NCBI RefSeq assembly: GCF_000967195.1
Contig: NZ_KQ033871.1
Coordinates: 966,138-1,030,137 of the forward strand
Direction: 5' to 3'
DNA length: 64,000 bases
Source of the DNA: Lactobacillus kullabergensis
GTDB taxonomy: Bacteria > Bacillota > Bacilli > Lactobacillales > Lactobacillaceae
The notes beneath the pieces are model-generated. The model saw only the letters and a program-made list of their open reading frames with translations, ran no database searches and was not told where the DNA came from. Below are positions 48,432-56,640 of the stretch, piece by piece. The position numbers and the translations under genes were made by a program. Positions within the stretch are counted from its first letter, which is position 1; the number at the start of each line of letters is the position of its first letter.

Positions 48432-48875
48432 TTATTTCAACTGTTTGCGCACCGCATTAGAAGCTGCTTTACCATCAGCTTTACCTTTGATTTTAGGCAT
48501 TAAAACTTTCATTACTTTACCAAAATCCGATTTACCTTGAGCATTAACTTCTGCAATTGCCGATGAAACGGCTTGATCGAGCTCTTCTTCAGTCATTTGT
48601 TTAGGCAGATAGCTTTCAACAATTGCCAATTCCTGTTTTGTTTCATCAGCCAAGTCTCTACGATTAGCCTTGGTAAATTCATCAATTGATTCTTCACGCT
48701 GCTTTTTTTCTCGGCTAAGGACCGTCAATTCTTCTTCAGCGGTCAAATCATGACCTGCTTTAATTTTTTCATTCATTAAAGCAGACTTGATCATACGAAC
48801 AGTGTTCAGTCTAACCTTGTCGCGAGCTTTCATCGCTTCTTTCATGTCTGACATTATTTGCTCAGATAAACTCAA
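48432..48875 (-). CDS. yqeY: YqeY/GatB-like protein
   Basis: 147 residues, all helical. Starts LSEQIMSDMKEAMKARDKVRLNTVRMIKSAL and ends VMKVLMPKIKGKADGKAASNAVRKQL, the YqeY family pattern (like the C-terminal domain of GatB). Function is not established; tRNA-dependent amidation partner role is inferred in the literature on the domain. Usually behind rpsU as here, and the rpsU terminator lies between them. Confidence 0.9.
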   Translation of the reverse strand: MSLSEQIMSDMKEAMKARDKVRLNTVRMIKSALMNEKIKAGHDLTAEEELTVLSREKKQREESIDEFTKANRRDLADETKQELAIVESYLPKQMTEEELDQAVSSAIAEVNAQGKSDFGKVMKVLMPKIKGKADGKAASNAVRKQLK

Positions 48876-48977
48876 ATGAATTCCCTCTTTCTTTACAAAA
48901 TCTAGGTAAATTATAACAAATTTACACCCTAGTTTAAATTAAATAAAGCATTAAACTTTAATTATTGTTAACAAAAA

Positions 48978-49010
48978 AAACGACTTCTACCTGCTTGATA
49001 AAAGTCGTTT
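48978..49010 (-). terminator. Terminator of rpsU
   Basis: 9-bp stem AAACGACTT/AAGTCGTTT (48978-48986 and 49002-49010); on the minus strand it is followed by eight T residues. It stands just after the rpsU stop codon. Confidence 0.85.
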
Positions 49011-49015
49011 ATAAA

Positions 49016-49192
49016 TTAATAATGTCTGCGCTTCCGTGCAGCTTCAGATTTAAGCTTCCTACGAACGCTAGGTTTTTCATAAAACTCGCGCTTGCGGTAT
49101 TCTTGTAGTGTACCGCTTCTAGAAACGGAACGTTTAAAACGACGAAGAGCATCATCAATAGACTCGTTTTCGTGAACGACTGTCTTTGCCAT
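49016..49192 (-). CDS. rpsU: 30S ribosomal protein S21
   Basis: 58 residues: [19 protein letters not shown], then [19 protein letters not shown] and a basic tail ([15 protein letters not shown]), which is typical S21. I place the start at 49192, not at an in-frame ATG at 49234: the inner ATG has a near-perfect GGAGG ribosome binding site, and S21 always starts MAKT-like. Strong promoter upstream. Binds in the 30S platform and helps initiation. Confidence 0.95.
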   Translation of the reverse strand: MAKTVVHENESIDDALRRFKRSVSRSGTLQEYRKREFYEKPSVRRKLKSEAARKRRHY

Positions 49193-49215
49193 ATGTGATC
49201 CCTCCTTCCATTTCT

Positions 49216-49270
49216 TGACGTTACCGTCATACATTTAACTAAATTATATCAAACATCACCAGTGGGTCAA
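49216..49270 (-). promoter_or_regulatory. rpsU promoter and leader hairpin
   Basis: Minus strand: -35 TTGACC (49265-49270), 16-base spacer, -10 TATAAT (49243-49248), a strong consensus promoter. In the short leader the perfect repeat TGACG-GTAA-CGTCA (49216-49229) forms a 5-bp GC-rich hairpin about 15 bases upstream of the ribosome binding site. Confidence 0.65.
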
Positions 49271-49367
49271 TACAAACGTACAATATTTTTAAAATTTTTC
49301 ATAGAAAAAACTTAACCTGTTAATGATTTTTGTTAAATTGTATAATTGAAGAAAAAAGGAGTAAATA

Positions 49368-50195
49368 ATGGCTGAAGAAACAACAAAAAAAGAAGTCAAC
49401 ATAATAATAATTTCAGATTCTGCTGGGGATACTGCTTTTAATAATGCTGTTGCCGCAGCTGCCCAGTTTCCTGATGCGCAAATTAATTATAGAAGATATC
49501 CGTTTATAATTAATAAGGAAAAATTAGAAGAGACCTTTGAAGAAATAGTTCAATATCCAAATTTATTGCTTATTTACAGTCTGGTAAAGGATGAAATGCA
49601 AATACCAGTTATTCGGTTTGTCAGAGAACATCATATTCAAAGTGTTGATATTTTATCTCCTGCGATCGAATCGATTCAAAAATTAACTGGTTTGAAACCG
49701 CAACAGAAAATAGGTGCTCAGCATAAAATGAATCAAAAATACTTTGATCGCATTTCAGCTATGGAGTTTGCAGTTATGTATGATGATGGCAAAGACCCTA
49801 AGGGTTTTTTAGAAGCTGATGTCGTACTTTTGGGAGTATCGCGTACGTCGAAAACTCCCTTATCATTGTTTTTAGCTAATAAAAATCTCAAAGTCGCAAA
49901 TCTGCCATTAGTTCCAGATACCCATATCCCGAAAGAAATATATCAAATTGATCCTAAAAAAATTATTGGTTTGACAAATGACCTTTCTGTGTTAAATGAA
50001 ATCAGACGTGAAAGAATGATTTCCTATGGTTTAAATCCCGATACCTCCTATTCTAATATCGATGCCATAAAAAAAGAATTGGATTCAGCACAAAAGCTTT
50101 ATGATCAGCTTGGTTGCTTTGTAATAAATGTTGCTCACCGTTCGATCGAAGAGACTGCAGCAATTATCATGAACCACTTAGGAGTTCAAAACTAA
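49368..50195 (+). CDS. ppsR: Pyruvate, phosphate dikinase regulatory protein-like (PpsR/YqfL)
   Basis: 275 residues of the DUF299 family: a bifunctional ADP-dependent kinase/phosphorylase that in other bacteria switches PPDK or PEP synthase. P-loop-like GVSRTSKTPLSLFLANKNLKVANLPLVPD near residue 156; N-terminal IIISDSAGDTAFNNAVAAAAQFP. AAAAAGGAG ribosome binding site, TATAAT 22 bases upstream of it. In lactobacilli the target enzyme is unknown when PPDK is absent. Divergent from rpsU, own promoter. Confidence 0.88.
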   Translation: MAEETTKKEVNIIIISDSAGDTAFNNAVAAAAQFPDAQINYRRYPFIINKEKLEETFEEIVQYPNLLLIYSLVKDEMQIPVIRFVREHHIQSVDILSPAIESIQKLTGLKPQQKIGAQHKMNQKYFDRISAMEFAVMYDDGKDPKGFLEADVVLLGVSRTSKTPLSLFLANKNLKVANLPLVPDTHIPKEIYQIDPKKIIGLTNDLSVLNEIRRERMISYGLNPDTSYSNIDAIKKELDSAQKLYDQLGCFVINVAHRSIEETAAIIMNHLGVQN

Positions 50196-50290
50196 TTTTT
50201 TCTTTGTTTGCCTTGTTTTCATTATTTAACTTCCATATAATTAATTTAATATTAAAAAATTAAACTATTGAAGCCAATTGAGGCAAAATA

Positions 50291-51886
50291 ATGAAAAACA
50301 AACAAGCTAATAAATCAATCAGAAAAGTGGTTGTTCTAAGACTGATTTTAATCGCTATTTTTGGCGGAATCACAGCATTAGATGGCATCATTAGCCCAAT
50401 TCTAATTGGTAAATTAATGGATAATATCAGTAAAAAAGAATTTTCTACTTCGTTCATCCTATTAGTAATATTTTTACTGTGTTTTGTTTTAGTTAACGCT
50501 TCCTTTTGGATTTGGCGCTTATTGAGCCTGAATATCAGGAAAATTATTAACAAATGGTTGCGCAGTCAGGCTGTAGCCAGCTACAATAACCATCCGCAAC
50601 TACAGTCAAGTAAAATTTTAAATTTTATCAATGTCACGATCAAACAATTTGAGAACCAGATCATTGATTCGGTAATAATGTTGATCTATTGCATCGAGCA
50701 AGCAGTAATCACTTTATTCTTTGTAATTAAGATTAATCCTATATTAGGTCTGACCTATTTAATATTAGGATTTATACCAGCAGTAGTTCCCTTTGTTTTT
50801 AAAAAATGGCTGAGCAAATCAACTGACCGGTGGAACAAGTCATACCAGCTTTATTCACTCCACACCACTGAATATTTTAACGGCTTTTATACCATCAAAA
50901 GATTTGAAAGCTTGTTAATCTTTAAGGATAAGCTGAACAATCTCTTAAATGACTCGGAAAATAAATATTATCAAATGGATGCGGACAAGGAACATTCACG
51001 TTTTGTTTCTAACTTGCTCTATTCATTATCTACCATTCTTTCTTTGGGTTTGGGCGTTTACTTTGTCAGCATTGGTCAATTGACCGCTGGTGCGTTAATG
51101 TCCTTATATTTAGCAGCAGACAGAGTTACAAGTCCTATAATAAGTTCTATTCAATTCACTAATCAGTTACTTTCAAGTCGCCCATTAATTGCTTCATGCC
51201 AAAAAATTATTTCTACCAAAGAAAAACAAATTAACAATATCGAGCCCCAAAAATTTACAGATAAGACGGTACTTAAAATTGATGATGGCTCATTTGGTTA
51301 TGATAAAGCTATTATCCATAATCTTTCTTTTAGTGCCAGTAGTGGTGAAAAAATTTTAATTTCTGGCAGATCCGGCATCGGTAAAACAACGATAGTAAAA
51401 ACAATGTTGAATGAGCTCAAATTACTGGGTGGAACAATTAAATAAAGCAAGGAGTTATATGCTAAACCAATTTATGACAATATCGGTGTCTTAGCCCAAG
51501 AAACTACCATTTTTACCGGTACCCTGCTTTTTAACTTGTGTCTTGGTCAAAATTATCCGACTGCTTCAATTTTACAAGTTTTAAATGAAGTTGGATTAAC
51601 AAAATTTGCTAATGAGAATGCACTGAATATGAGGCTGGGTGAAGGTGCCAATGCCTTATCTGGAGGAGAAAAGAGAAAGTTAGAATTGGCTAGATTGCTA
51701 CTGCGCAATAAAAAGTTATTACTGGTTGATGAAGCATTATCGGGTTTAGATAAAGAAAGCTACGGTCAAGTCTTTGACTTGATTCTCAATTTCCCGGGCA
51801 CAGTAATTGATATTGAACACAATGTTCAACCTGCATTTGCTAAAAAATATGATAAAGTAATAGAACTTGATCAGTATGCTTTATGA
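50291..51886 (+). pseudogene. ABC exporter gene (fused membrane/ATPase) broken by one in-frame TAA
   Basis: From the ATG at 50291 the frame runs 384 codons through six membrane helices and Walker A (SGRSGIGKTT), then meets a TAA at 51443-51445, two residues after a GG-T. The same frame then stays open without any shift to 51886: ...IYDNIGVLAQETTIFTGTL, signature LSGGEKRKLELARLL, Walker B LLVDEALSGLD, H-loop DIEHN. The full product would be about 531 residues, like the intact paralogue at 34003-35586. So one base change (AAA, CAA, GAA or similar to TAA) split the gene. Read-through, or a sequencing error, are other options. No ribosome binding site with an in-frame start is seen after the stop. 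Confidence 0.8.
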
Positions 51887-52019
51887 TAAAGAAACAGATT
51901 TAAGTTAATTATTTACTAAGTTTTATAATTTTAAGCTCATCAATTGCAGTAAACTACTAGGCAAAATAAAATGGAGTAGAACAGTAATCTGATCTAGCAA
52001 TAGAAAGCGTGTAGAGTTT

Positions 52020-52556
52020 ATGTATGAAAATAAAGAAAAATTAGATACAGCTATTTTCGCCGGTGGTTGCTTTTGGTGTATGGTAAAACCTTTCGATTCC
52101 CTTCCCGGCATTAAAAAAGTAATTTCGGGTTATACCGGTGGGCATGTGCCAAATCCAACCTATGAAGAAGTGTGTACGGGGGAAACGGGACACACTGAAG
52201 CTGTTGAAATCACTTATGATCCTGAGGTTATGCCTTATGAAAAGTTGCTTGAATATTATTGGCAAGTAACTGATCCAACAGACGCATCCGGACAATTTCA
52301 GGATCGCGGTGATAACTATCGTCCAGTTATCTTTTATAATTCTTCTGCTCAAAAAGAAGCTGCGGAGATGTCAAAAAGAGCTCTCCAAAATAGTGGCAGG
52401 TTTGATGCGCCAATAGTTACAAAAATTGAACCAGCCAAGCCATTTTATCCTGCTGAAGATTATCATCAAGATTTTTACAAAAAAAATCCACTGCGTTATA
52501 GTCTTGAAGAATCTGGTGGCAGAGAAGAATTCATCAAAAAACATTGGCAAAACTAA
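52020..52556 (+). CDS. msrA: Peptide methionine-S-sulfoxide reductase MsrA
   Basis: 178 residues. Active site [16 protein letters not shown] (Cys in GCFW, about residue 17), followed by the family blocks [35 protein letters not shown] and [15 protein letters not shown]. Reduces the S-sulfoxide of methionine in proteins. The ribosome binding site is poor, and ATG at 52020 is the only reasonable start. A YitT gene and the antiparallel msrB follow. Confidence 0.95.
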   Translation: MYENKEKLDTAIFAGGCFWCMVKPFDSLPGIKKVISGYTGGHVPNPTYEEVCTGETGHTEAVEITYDPEVMPYEKLLEYYWQVTDPTDASGQFQDRGDNYRPVIFYNSSAQKEAAEMSKRALQNSGRFDAPIVTKIEPAKPFYPAEDYHQDFYKKNPLRYSLEESGGREEFIKKHWQN

Positions 52557-52614
52557 TCAAAAATAGATTAAAAACACTTTAAATTTCACGAAAATGTGTT
52601 AGTATACTTAAGAA

Positions 52615-52652
52615 AAATACTAGTTTTTATTTTTATATAGAAACTAGTATTT
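52615..52652 (+). terminator. Perfect 12-bp hairpin after msrA
   Basis: AAATACTAGTTT (52615-52626) and its exact complement (52641-52652) with a 14-base loop, then TATTATTTTTA. It is a likely terminator for msrA, though it lies only about 45 bases ahead of the next ATG, so a leader role is possible. Confidence 0.6.
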
Positions 52653-52695
52653 ATTATTTTTATTTAGCATTTTTTCAAAAAGGGATAATTGAATA

Positions 52696-53574
52696 ATGGA
52701 CCAGCTTGACGCATTCAATCGGCGGTATAATCTACTCTCTAAAATTTCTGCCTCATTTTTCTATTCGCTAGCCGTGGCTGTGGCTCTAAATTTCTTTTGG
52801 ACACCAGGACACATGTATTCCTCAGGAATAACTGGTTTTGCCCAATTAATTAATACCATGAGCGAACGGTATTTACCCGTTACTCTATCAACTTCTGCTT
52901 TGTATTTTGTATTGAACTTGCCTCTGCTTTTGCTTGCCTGGATAAAGATTGGACATAAATTTACGTTTTTTACAATCATTACAGTCATCCTTGGATCAAT
53001 TATGATGCGAGTAGTACAACCGATTAACATGCACATTGATCCACTTGTCTGTGCGATTTTTGGTGGTATGATCAATGGCCTGGGTACAGGTTTTGCGCTT
53101 AAGAACGGTATATCAACAGGTGGACTTGACATTATAGGCATAGTCATTCAGAGGAAAACAGGAACCAGTTACGGTAAAATCAGTATCTTAATTAATTTAA
53201 TAATTATAGCTGCTGCTGGATTTACTTTCGGTTGGACGCGGGCATTATATTCTGCCCTAACGATTTTTATCAACGGACGCGTAATTGATGCCGTTTATAC
53301 TCAACACCAAAAGCTGCAGGTAACCATCGTTACAGAACAGCCTCACGCTATTATTGATGGCATTCAGGAAAAAATGCACCGTGGTATCACTATTTTTCAT
53401 GATGTTGAAGGAGCTTACAGTCATAATGAGAAAAAAGTTTTGATAACTGTGATTGATCGCTATGATATGTACGATGTCTTACACATCGTGAAAAAAAGTG
53501 ACCCTTATGCGTTTATGAGTGTAACAGAAGTAGAACGTGTTTATGGCAGTTTTAAGGAACAAGAAATAGTTTAA
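52696..53574 (+). CDS. YitT-family (DUF161/DUF2179) membrane protein
   Basis: 292 residues. Five to six membrane helices in the first ~190 residues (for example FFYSLAVAVALNFFW and LDIIGIVIQRKTGTSYGKISI), then a cytoplasmic ~90-residue DUF2179 domain (IVTEQPHAIIDGIQEKMHRGITIFHDVEGAYSHNEKKVLITV). Many members are of unknown function, some tied to multidrug or acid response. A likely own transcript between the terminator at 52615 and the one at 53583. Confidence 0.88.
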   Translation: MDQLDAFNRRYNLLSKISASFFYSLAVAVALNFFWTPGHMYSSGITGFAQLINTMSERYLPVTLSTSALYFVLNLPLLLLAWIKIGHKFTFFTIITVILGSIMMRVVQPINMHIDPLVCAIFGGMINGLGTGFALKNGISTGGLDIIGIVIQRKTGTSYGKISILINLIIIAAAGFTFGWTRALYSALTIFINGRVIDAVYTQHQKLQVTIVTEQPHAIIDGIQEKMHRGITIFHDVEGAYSHNEKKVLITVIDRYDMYDVLHIVKKSDPYAFMSVTEVERVYGSFKEQEIV

Positions 53575-53582
53575 TAGTACTC

Positions 53583-53618
53583 AAAAAGAACATGACTAAT
53601 AATAGCCATGTTCTTTTT
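53583..53618. terminator. Bidirectional terminator between YitT-type gene and msrB
   Basis: 12-bp stem AAAAAGAACATG/CATGTTCTTTTT (53583-53594, 53607-53618), T runs on both strands. Confidence 0.85.
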
Positions 53619-53631
53619 TACATAATTTAGA

Positions 53632-54063
53632 TTATTTAAAAAGCTTTTTATATTCTCCGTAACCTTTTTGTTCTAATTGCTCATAAGGGATGAAGGCTAA
53701 AGCTGAAGAATTGATACAATATCTCAAGCCACCTTTATCAGTTGGACCATCATCAAAAACGTGTCCTAAATGGGAGTCACCTTCAGGACTCTTCACCTCT
53801 GTTCGTTCCATATTATGAGATTGATCACGGTGATAAACTAACTTTTTTATTGGTCGTGTAAAACTGGGCCAACCACATCCTGCATCATATTTGTCTTCAC
53901 TTGAAAAGAGTGGTTCACCTGATACAATATCAACATAAATTCCTTTTTGATAAAAATCATCGTATTTGCCTTTGAATGGGTAATCAGTTGCAGCTTGCTG
54001 AGTCACTTGGTACTGATCGGGAATTAACTGCTTCAATCTCTTATTTTTCTCATTTTGATCCAT
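53632..54063 (-). CDS. msrB: Peptide methionine-R-sulfoxide reductase MsrB
   Basis: 143 residues. Catalytic RYCINSSAL near residue 120 (Cys) and the substrate pocket GCGWPSF near residue 63. The two CxxC pairs that bind structural zinc in many MsrB are missing ([16 protein letters not shown] has none). Reduces methionine-R-sulfoxide; together with MsrA both epimers are covered. It is antiparallel to msrA with the YitT gene between. Confidence 0.93.
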   Translation of the reverse strand: MDQNEKNKRLKQLIPDQYQVTQQAATDYPFKGKYDDFYQKGIYVDIVSGEPLFSSEDKYDAGCGWPSFTRPIKKLVYHRDQSHNMERTEVKSPEGDSHLGHVFDDGPTDKGGLRYCINSSALAFIPYEQLEQKGYGEYKKLFK

Positions 54064-54222
54064 AAATCACACACTCCTTACGTGTATATACCCAATATAA
54101 CAAAAATAACTAGCATACACTAACTATAAACTCACTAAAATAATACTTTTTCTTAATTTTATTTAAGTTCATGCTGGGTTATAATATGGTTTCAAGAAAA
54201 ATAGGAAGGATCTTATTGTGTT

Positions 54223-55407
54223 ATGCCACATTTAGCAAAAAACTTATCTGCAAAAATAAATTCTAGAATTAGAAACTTACCTAATTCTGAAATCAGATCT
54301 TTTAGTCAAAAAATTTCTCAAATTCCTGGGATAATAAAATTAACCATTGGTGAGCCTGATTTAAATACTCCTGAACATATAAAACGAGCGGCCATTAATG
54401 ATATTAATAGCAATGACTCCCATTATGCGCCAGAAGCTGGTAAAGAAAAATACTTAAGTTCCGTCAGCAAATATTTAAAAAAGAGTTTGGGTGTAAGCTA
54501 TGATCCTAAAAGTGAAATTTGTGCTATTGTAGGTGTTTCAGAGGGACTGAATATTGCCGCCATGGCTTTGTTAAATCCGGGAGAAAAAATCATTGTCCCT
54601 ACCCCGGTTTGGGAAGTTTATTTTGGTATTATAAAAATGGCCGGTGGTATACCTGTACAAGTTGATACTTCTGCTGATAATTTTCTTTTAACAGCCAAAA
54701 AGCTGACTGAGACGCTTGAAAATGAAGGCAAAGGAGCAAAAGCTGTTATCATTACTGACCCCTCTAACCCAACAGGTCGAGTATACTCAAAGCAAAACTT
54801 ACAAGAGTTAGCAGACGTTATCACTAAATATGATATATTTGCAGTAAGTGATGAAATTTATGCGGAATTAATTTACGGTGATAGGAAACATTATTCTCTG
54901 ACACAGATTATTCCGGAAAGAACTGTTTTGTTATCGGGGCTGTCAAAAAGCTTTGCAATGACTGGTTGGAGAATCGGTTATATCGCGGGGCCTGCTGAGT
55001 TAATGAAGTCAATGATCAAAATACATTCTTTCATGATTTCTTCTGTAACTGATAATGTTCAAATTGCAGCTTCAGAGGCATTAGAACATGGCGATCAGGA
55101 CTATATTGAAGCCAGGGAAAAATACCAAAAGCGTTTATATCTTCTTCAGGATGGTCTAAAGAAGAACGGTTATACCATGGCTACACCAGAAGGAGCTTTT
55201 TATATTTTCGCTAAAATACCAAGTAAATTCGGCTGTGACGATGTCGCCTTTGCTAAAGATTTAGCTGAAAAAGCCAAAGTTGGGGTTACACCTGGAAGTT
55301 ATTTTGGTGCTGGAGGTCATGGATACGTTCGCTTTTCATATGCATCTTCTGAAGAAAAGCTCAAAGAGGCTATTAAGCGTATTACTGATTACACTAATAA
55401 TAACTAA
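54223..55407 (+). CDS. Class I/II PLP-dependent aminotransferase
   Basis: 394 residues, fold type I. Signs: NIAAMALLNPGEKIIVPTPVWEVYFG, the NPTGRVYS loop (about residue 183), DEIYAEL (Asp/Tyr of the PLP site, about 213) and the Schiff-base lysine in SGLSKSFAMTGWRIGY (about 246). Close to aspartate/aromatic or methionine aminotransferases (PatA/AraT-like); substrate is not decided by sequence. AGGAAGG ribosome binding site. Own promoter likely; followed 90 bases later by tpx. Confidence 0.88.
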   Translation: MPHLAKNLSAKINSRIRNLPNSEIRSFSQKISQIPGIIKLTIGEPDLNTPEHIKRAAINDINSNDSHYAPEAGKEKYLSSVSKYLKKSLGVSYDPKSEICAIVGVSEGLNIAAMALLNPGEKIIVPTPVWEVYFGIIKMAGGIPVQVDTSADNFLLTAKKLTETLENEGKGAKAVIITDPSNPTGRVYSKQNLQELADVITKYDIFAVSDEIYAELIYGDRKHYSLTQIIPERTVLLSGLSKSFAMTGWRIGYIAGPAELMKSMIKIHSFMISSVTDNVQIAASEALEHGDQDYIEAREKYQKRLYLLQDGLKKNGYTMATPEGAFYIFAKIPSKFGCDDVAFAKDLAEKAKVGVTPGSYFGAGGHGYVRFSYASSEEKLKEAIKRITDYTNNN

Positions 55408-55497
55408 AAAAGCTAATTTCTTGGGATATTCAACTCTAGTAGTTTAAAATTTAAAGTGTAGTCATTTATATTTTTAACAAGAGAAAGGGTTAAGATT

Positions 55498-55992
55498 ATG
55501 CAAGTAACAATGAAAAGTCAACCTCTGTCAACAAATGGTGAACCACCAAAAGTGGGAGAAGAATTACCAAGTTTCAAGGTAAAACAGGCAGACGGTTCTA
55601 TTGTTTCAATGGAAGAATTAGTTGACAAACCTACTTTAATCAGTGTGGTACCTAATATTAATACCAGCGTCTGCAGTATTTCTACTAAACGTTTTAACGG
55701 TGAAGTTGATAAGTTTAACGGTATCAATTTTTATACTATTTCTACCAATACTCCAGAAGAGCAGAAAAACTGGTGTGCAGCAGAAGGTGTTTCAAAGATG
55801 AAACTCTTGTCTGATGATTCATTTGATTTTGGCAAAAACATGGGCTTATTTATTGAAGCTAATAACTTAGATTCCAGAAGCGTTTGGATCGTTGATGCAG
55901 ATAAAAAAGTTTTGTACCAAGAACTTATTCAGGAATTAACTAACGAGCCTAATTACGATAAGGCTTTAGATTTTTTACAAAGTTTAAAATAA
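55498..55992 (+). CDS. tpx: Thiol peroxidase (Tpx type)
   Basis: 164 residues. Peroxidatic Cys in PNINTSVCSIST (about residue 60), and a second Cys in NWCAAEGV (about 94), the resolving Cys of atypical 2-Cys peroxiredoxins. Core SVVPNINTSVC deviates a little from the usual PSIDTPVC. Detoxifies organic hydroperoxides with thioredoxin. Ends in a perfect 16-bp terminator. Confidence 0.92.
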   Translation: MQVTMKSQPLSTNGEPPKVGEELPSFKVKQADGSIVSMEELVDKPTLISVVPNINTSVCSISTKRFNGEVDKFNGINFYTISTNTPEEQKNWCAAEGVSKMKLLSDDSFDFGKNMGLFIEANNLDSRSVWIVDADKKVLYQELIQELTNEPNYDKALDFLQSLK

Positions 55993-56000
55993 TCTAGTTA

Positions 56001-56035
56001 AAAGCGGTTAAGGAAATAATTTCCTTAACCGCTTT
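56001..56035. terminator. Bidirectional terminator between tpx and a Nudix gene
   Basis: 16-bp perfect stem (left arm 56001-56016 AAAGCGGTTAAGGAAA, right arm 56020-56035), three-base loop, T run on the plus strand and A/T on both sides. Confidence 0.92.
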
Positions 56036-56041
56036 TTTACT

Positions 56042-56542
56042 TTAAAAAACAGGTTTATCAAGTACAATCCACTTATCAAAAGTTTGATCTGCTAAATCAA
56101 AATTGTCTGGGTTTAATAAAAATTGCTTAGCTTTAACTACTAAAGGCGAAGAATTTGCAATACTTATCTTTGCTAATGGTATCCTGATTGCTCCTAATGA
56201 GTCTTGACCGGCAAATTGTTTAACTTCTCCTTGAACTTTACCAATAGTTTTCTTTATTTCATAAAAAACACAAATATGTTGATTAAAATGCCATTGTTCA
56301 TAATCCCAAGGGTATTTAAATGAAGTAACACCAATTTGCCTGTAATCTTGAACTATTAAGCCTGTTTCTTCATTTACTTCACGCTTAACTGTATGGTTTA
56401 ATGACTCCCCGTCTTCTAAACTACCTCCTGGTAAGTCGTAGCGATTAATATAAGGACCACCATGTTTTTTTATTACAACTAGATTTTGCTGATCACCAAT
56501 AATGCCATAACAACCAAAAGCTCGATGAAACTTGTCAGTCAT
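56042..56542 (-). CDS. Nudix hydrolase
   Basis: 166 residues. Nudix box GGSLEDGESLNHTVKREVNEETGLIV with all key residues. N-terminal GCYGIIGDQQNLVVIKKHGGPYINRYDLPGG. Some similarity to the nucleoside-phosphate cleaning Nudix proteins that sit with stress genes; substrate unknown. Ends at the shared terminator and has its own start with AGGAGG-like site. Confidence 0.85.
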   Translation of the reverse strand: MTDKFHRAFGCYGIIGDQQNLVVIKKHGGPYINRYDLPGGSLEDGESLNHTVKREVNEETGLIVQDYRQIGVTSFKYPWDYEQWHFNQHICVFYEIKKTIGKVQGEVKQFAGQDSLGAIRIPLAKISIANSSPLVVKAKQFLLNPDNFDLADQTFDKWIVLDKPVF

Positions 56543-56640
56543 ATGATTTCCTCCTAATATCCAAATGAGAATGGATTATAATTTTCTCACTATTTAATAT
56601 TAAAAGCAAAGCAATTTTAAATTATTCAGTAATAGGCATT

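Noticed and set aside
49193-49234. An upstream in-frame ATG that would extend S21 by 14 residues
   Set aside because: The inner ATG has a near-perfect ribosome binding site and the protein then begins as normal S21; the extension would cover the ribosome binding site and the leader hairpin.
51449-51470. A ribosome-site-like AAGGAG followed by ATG after the stop in the broken exporter
   Set aside because: That ATG is not in the frame of the second part and meets a stop within a dozen codons, so it cannot rescue the ATPase domain.
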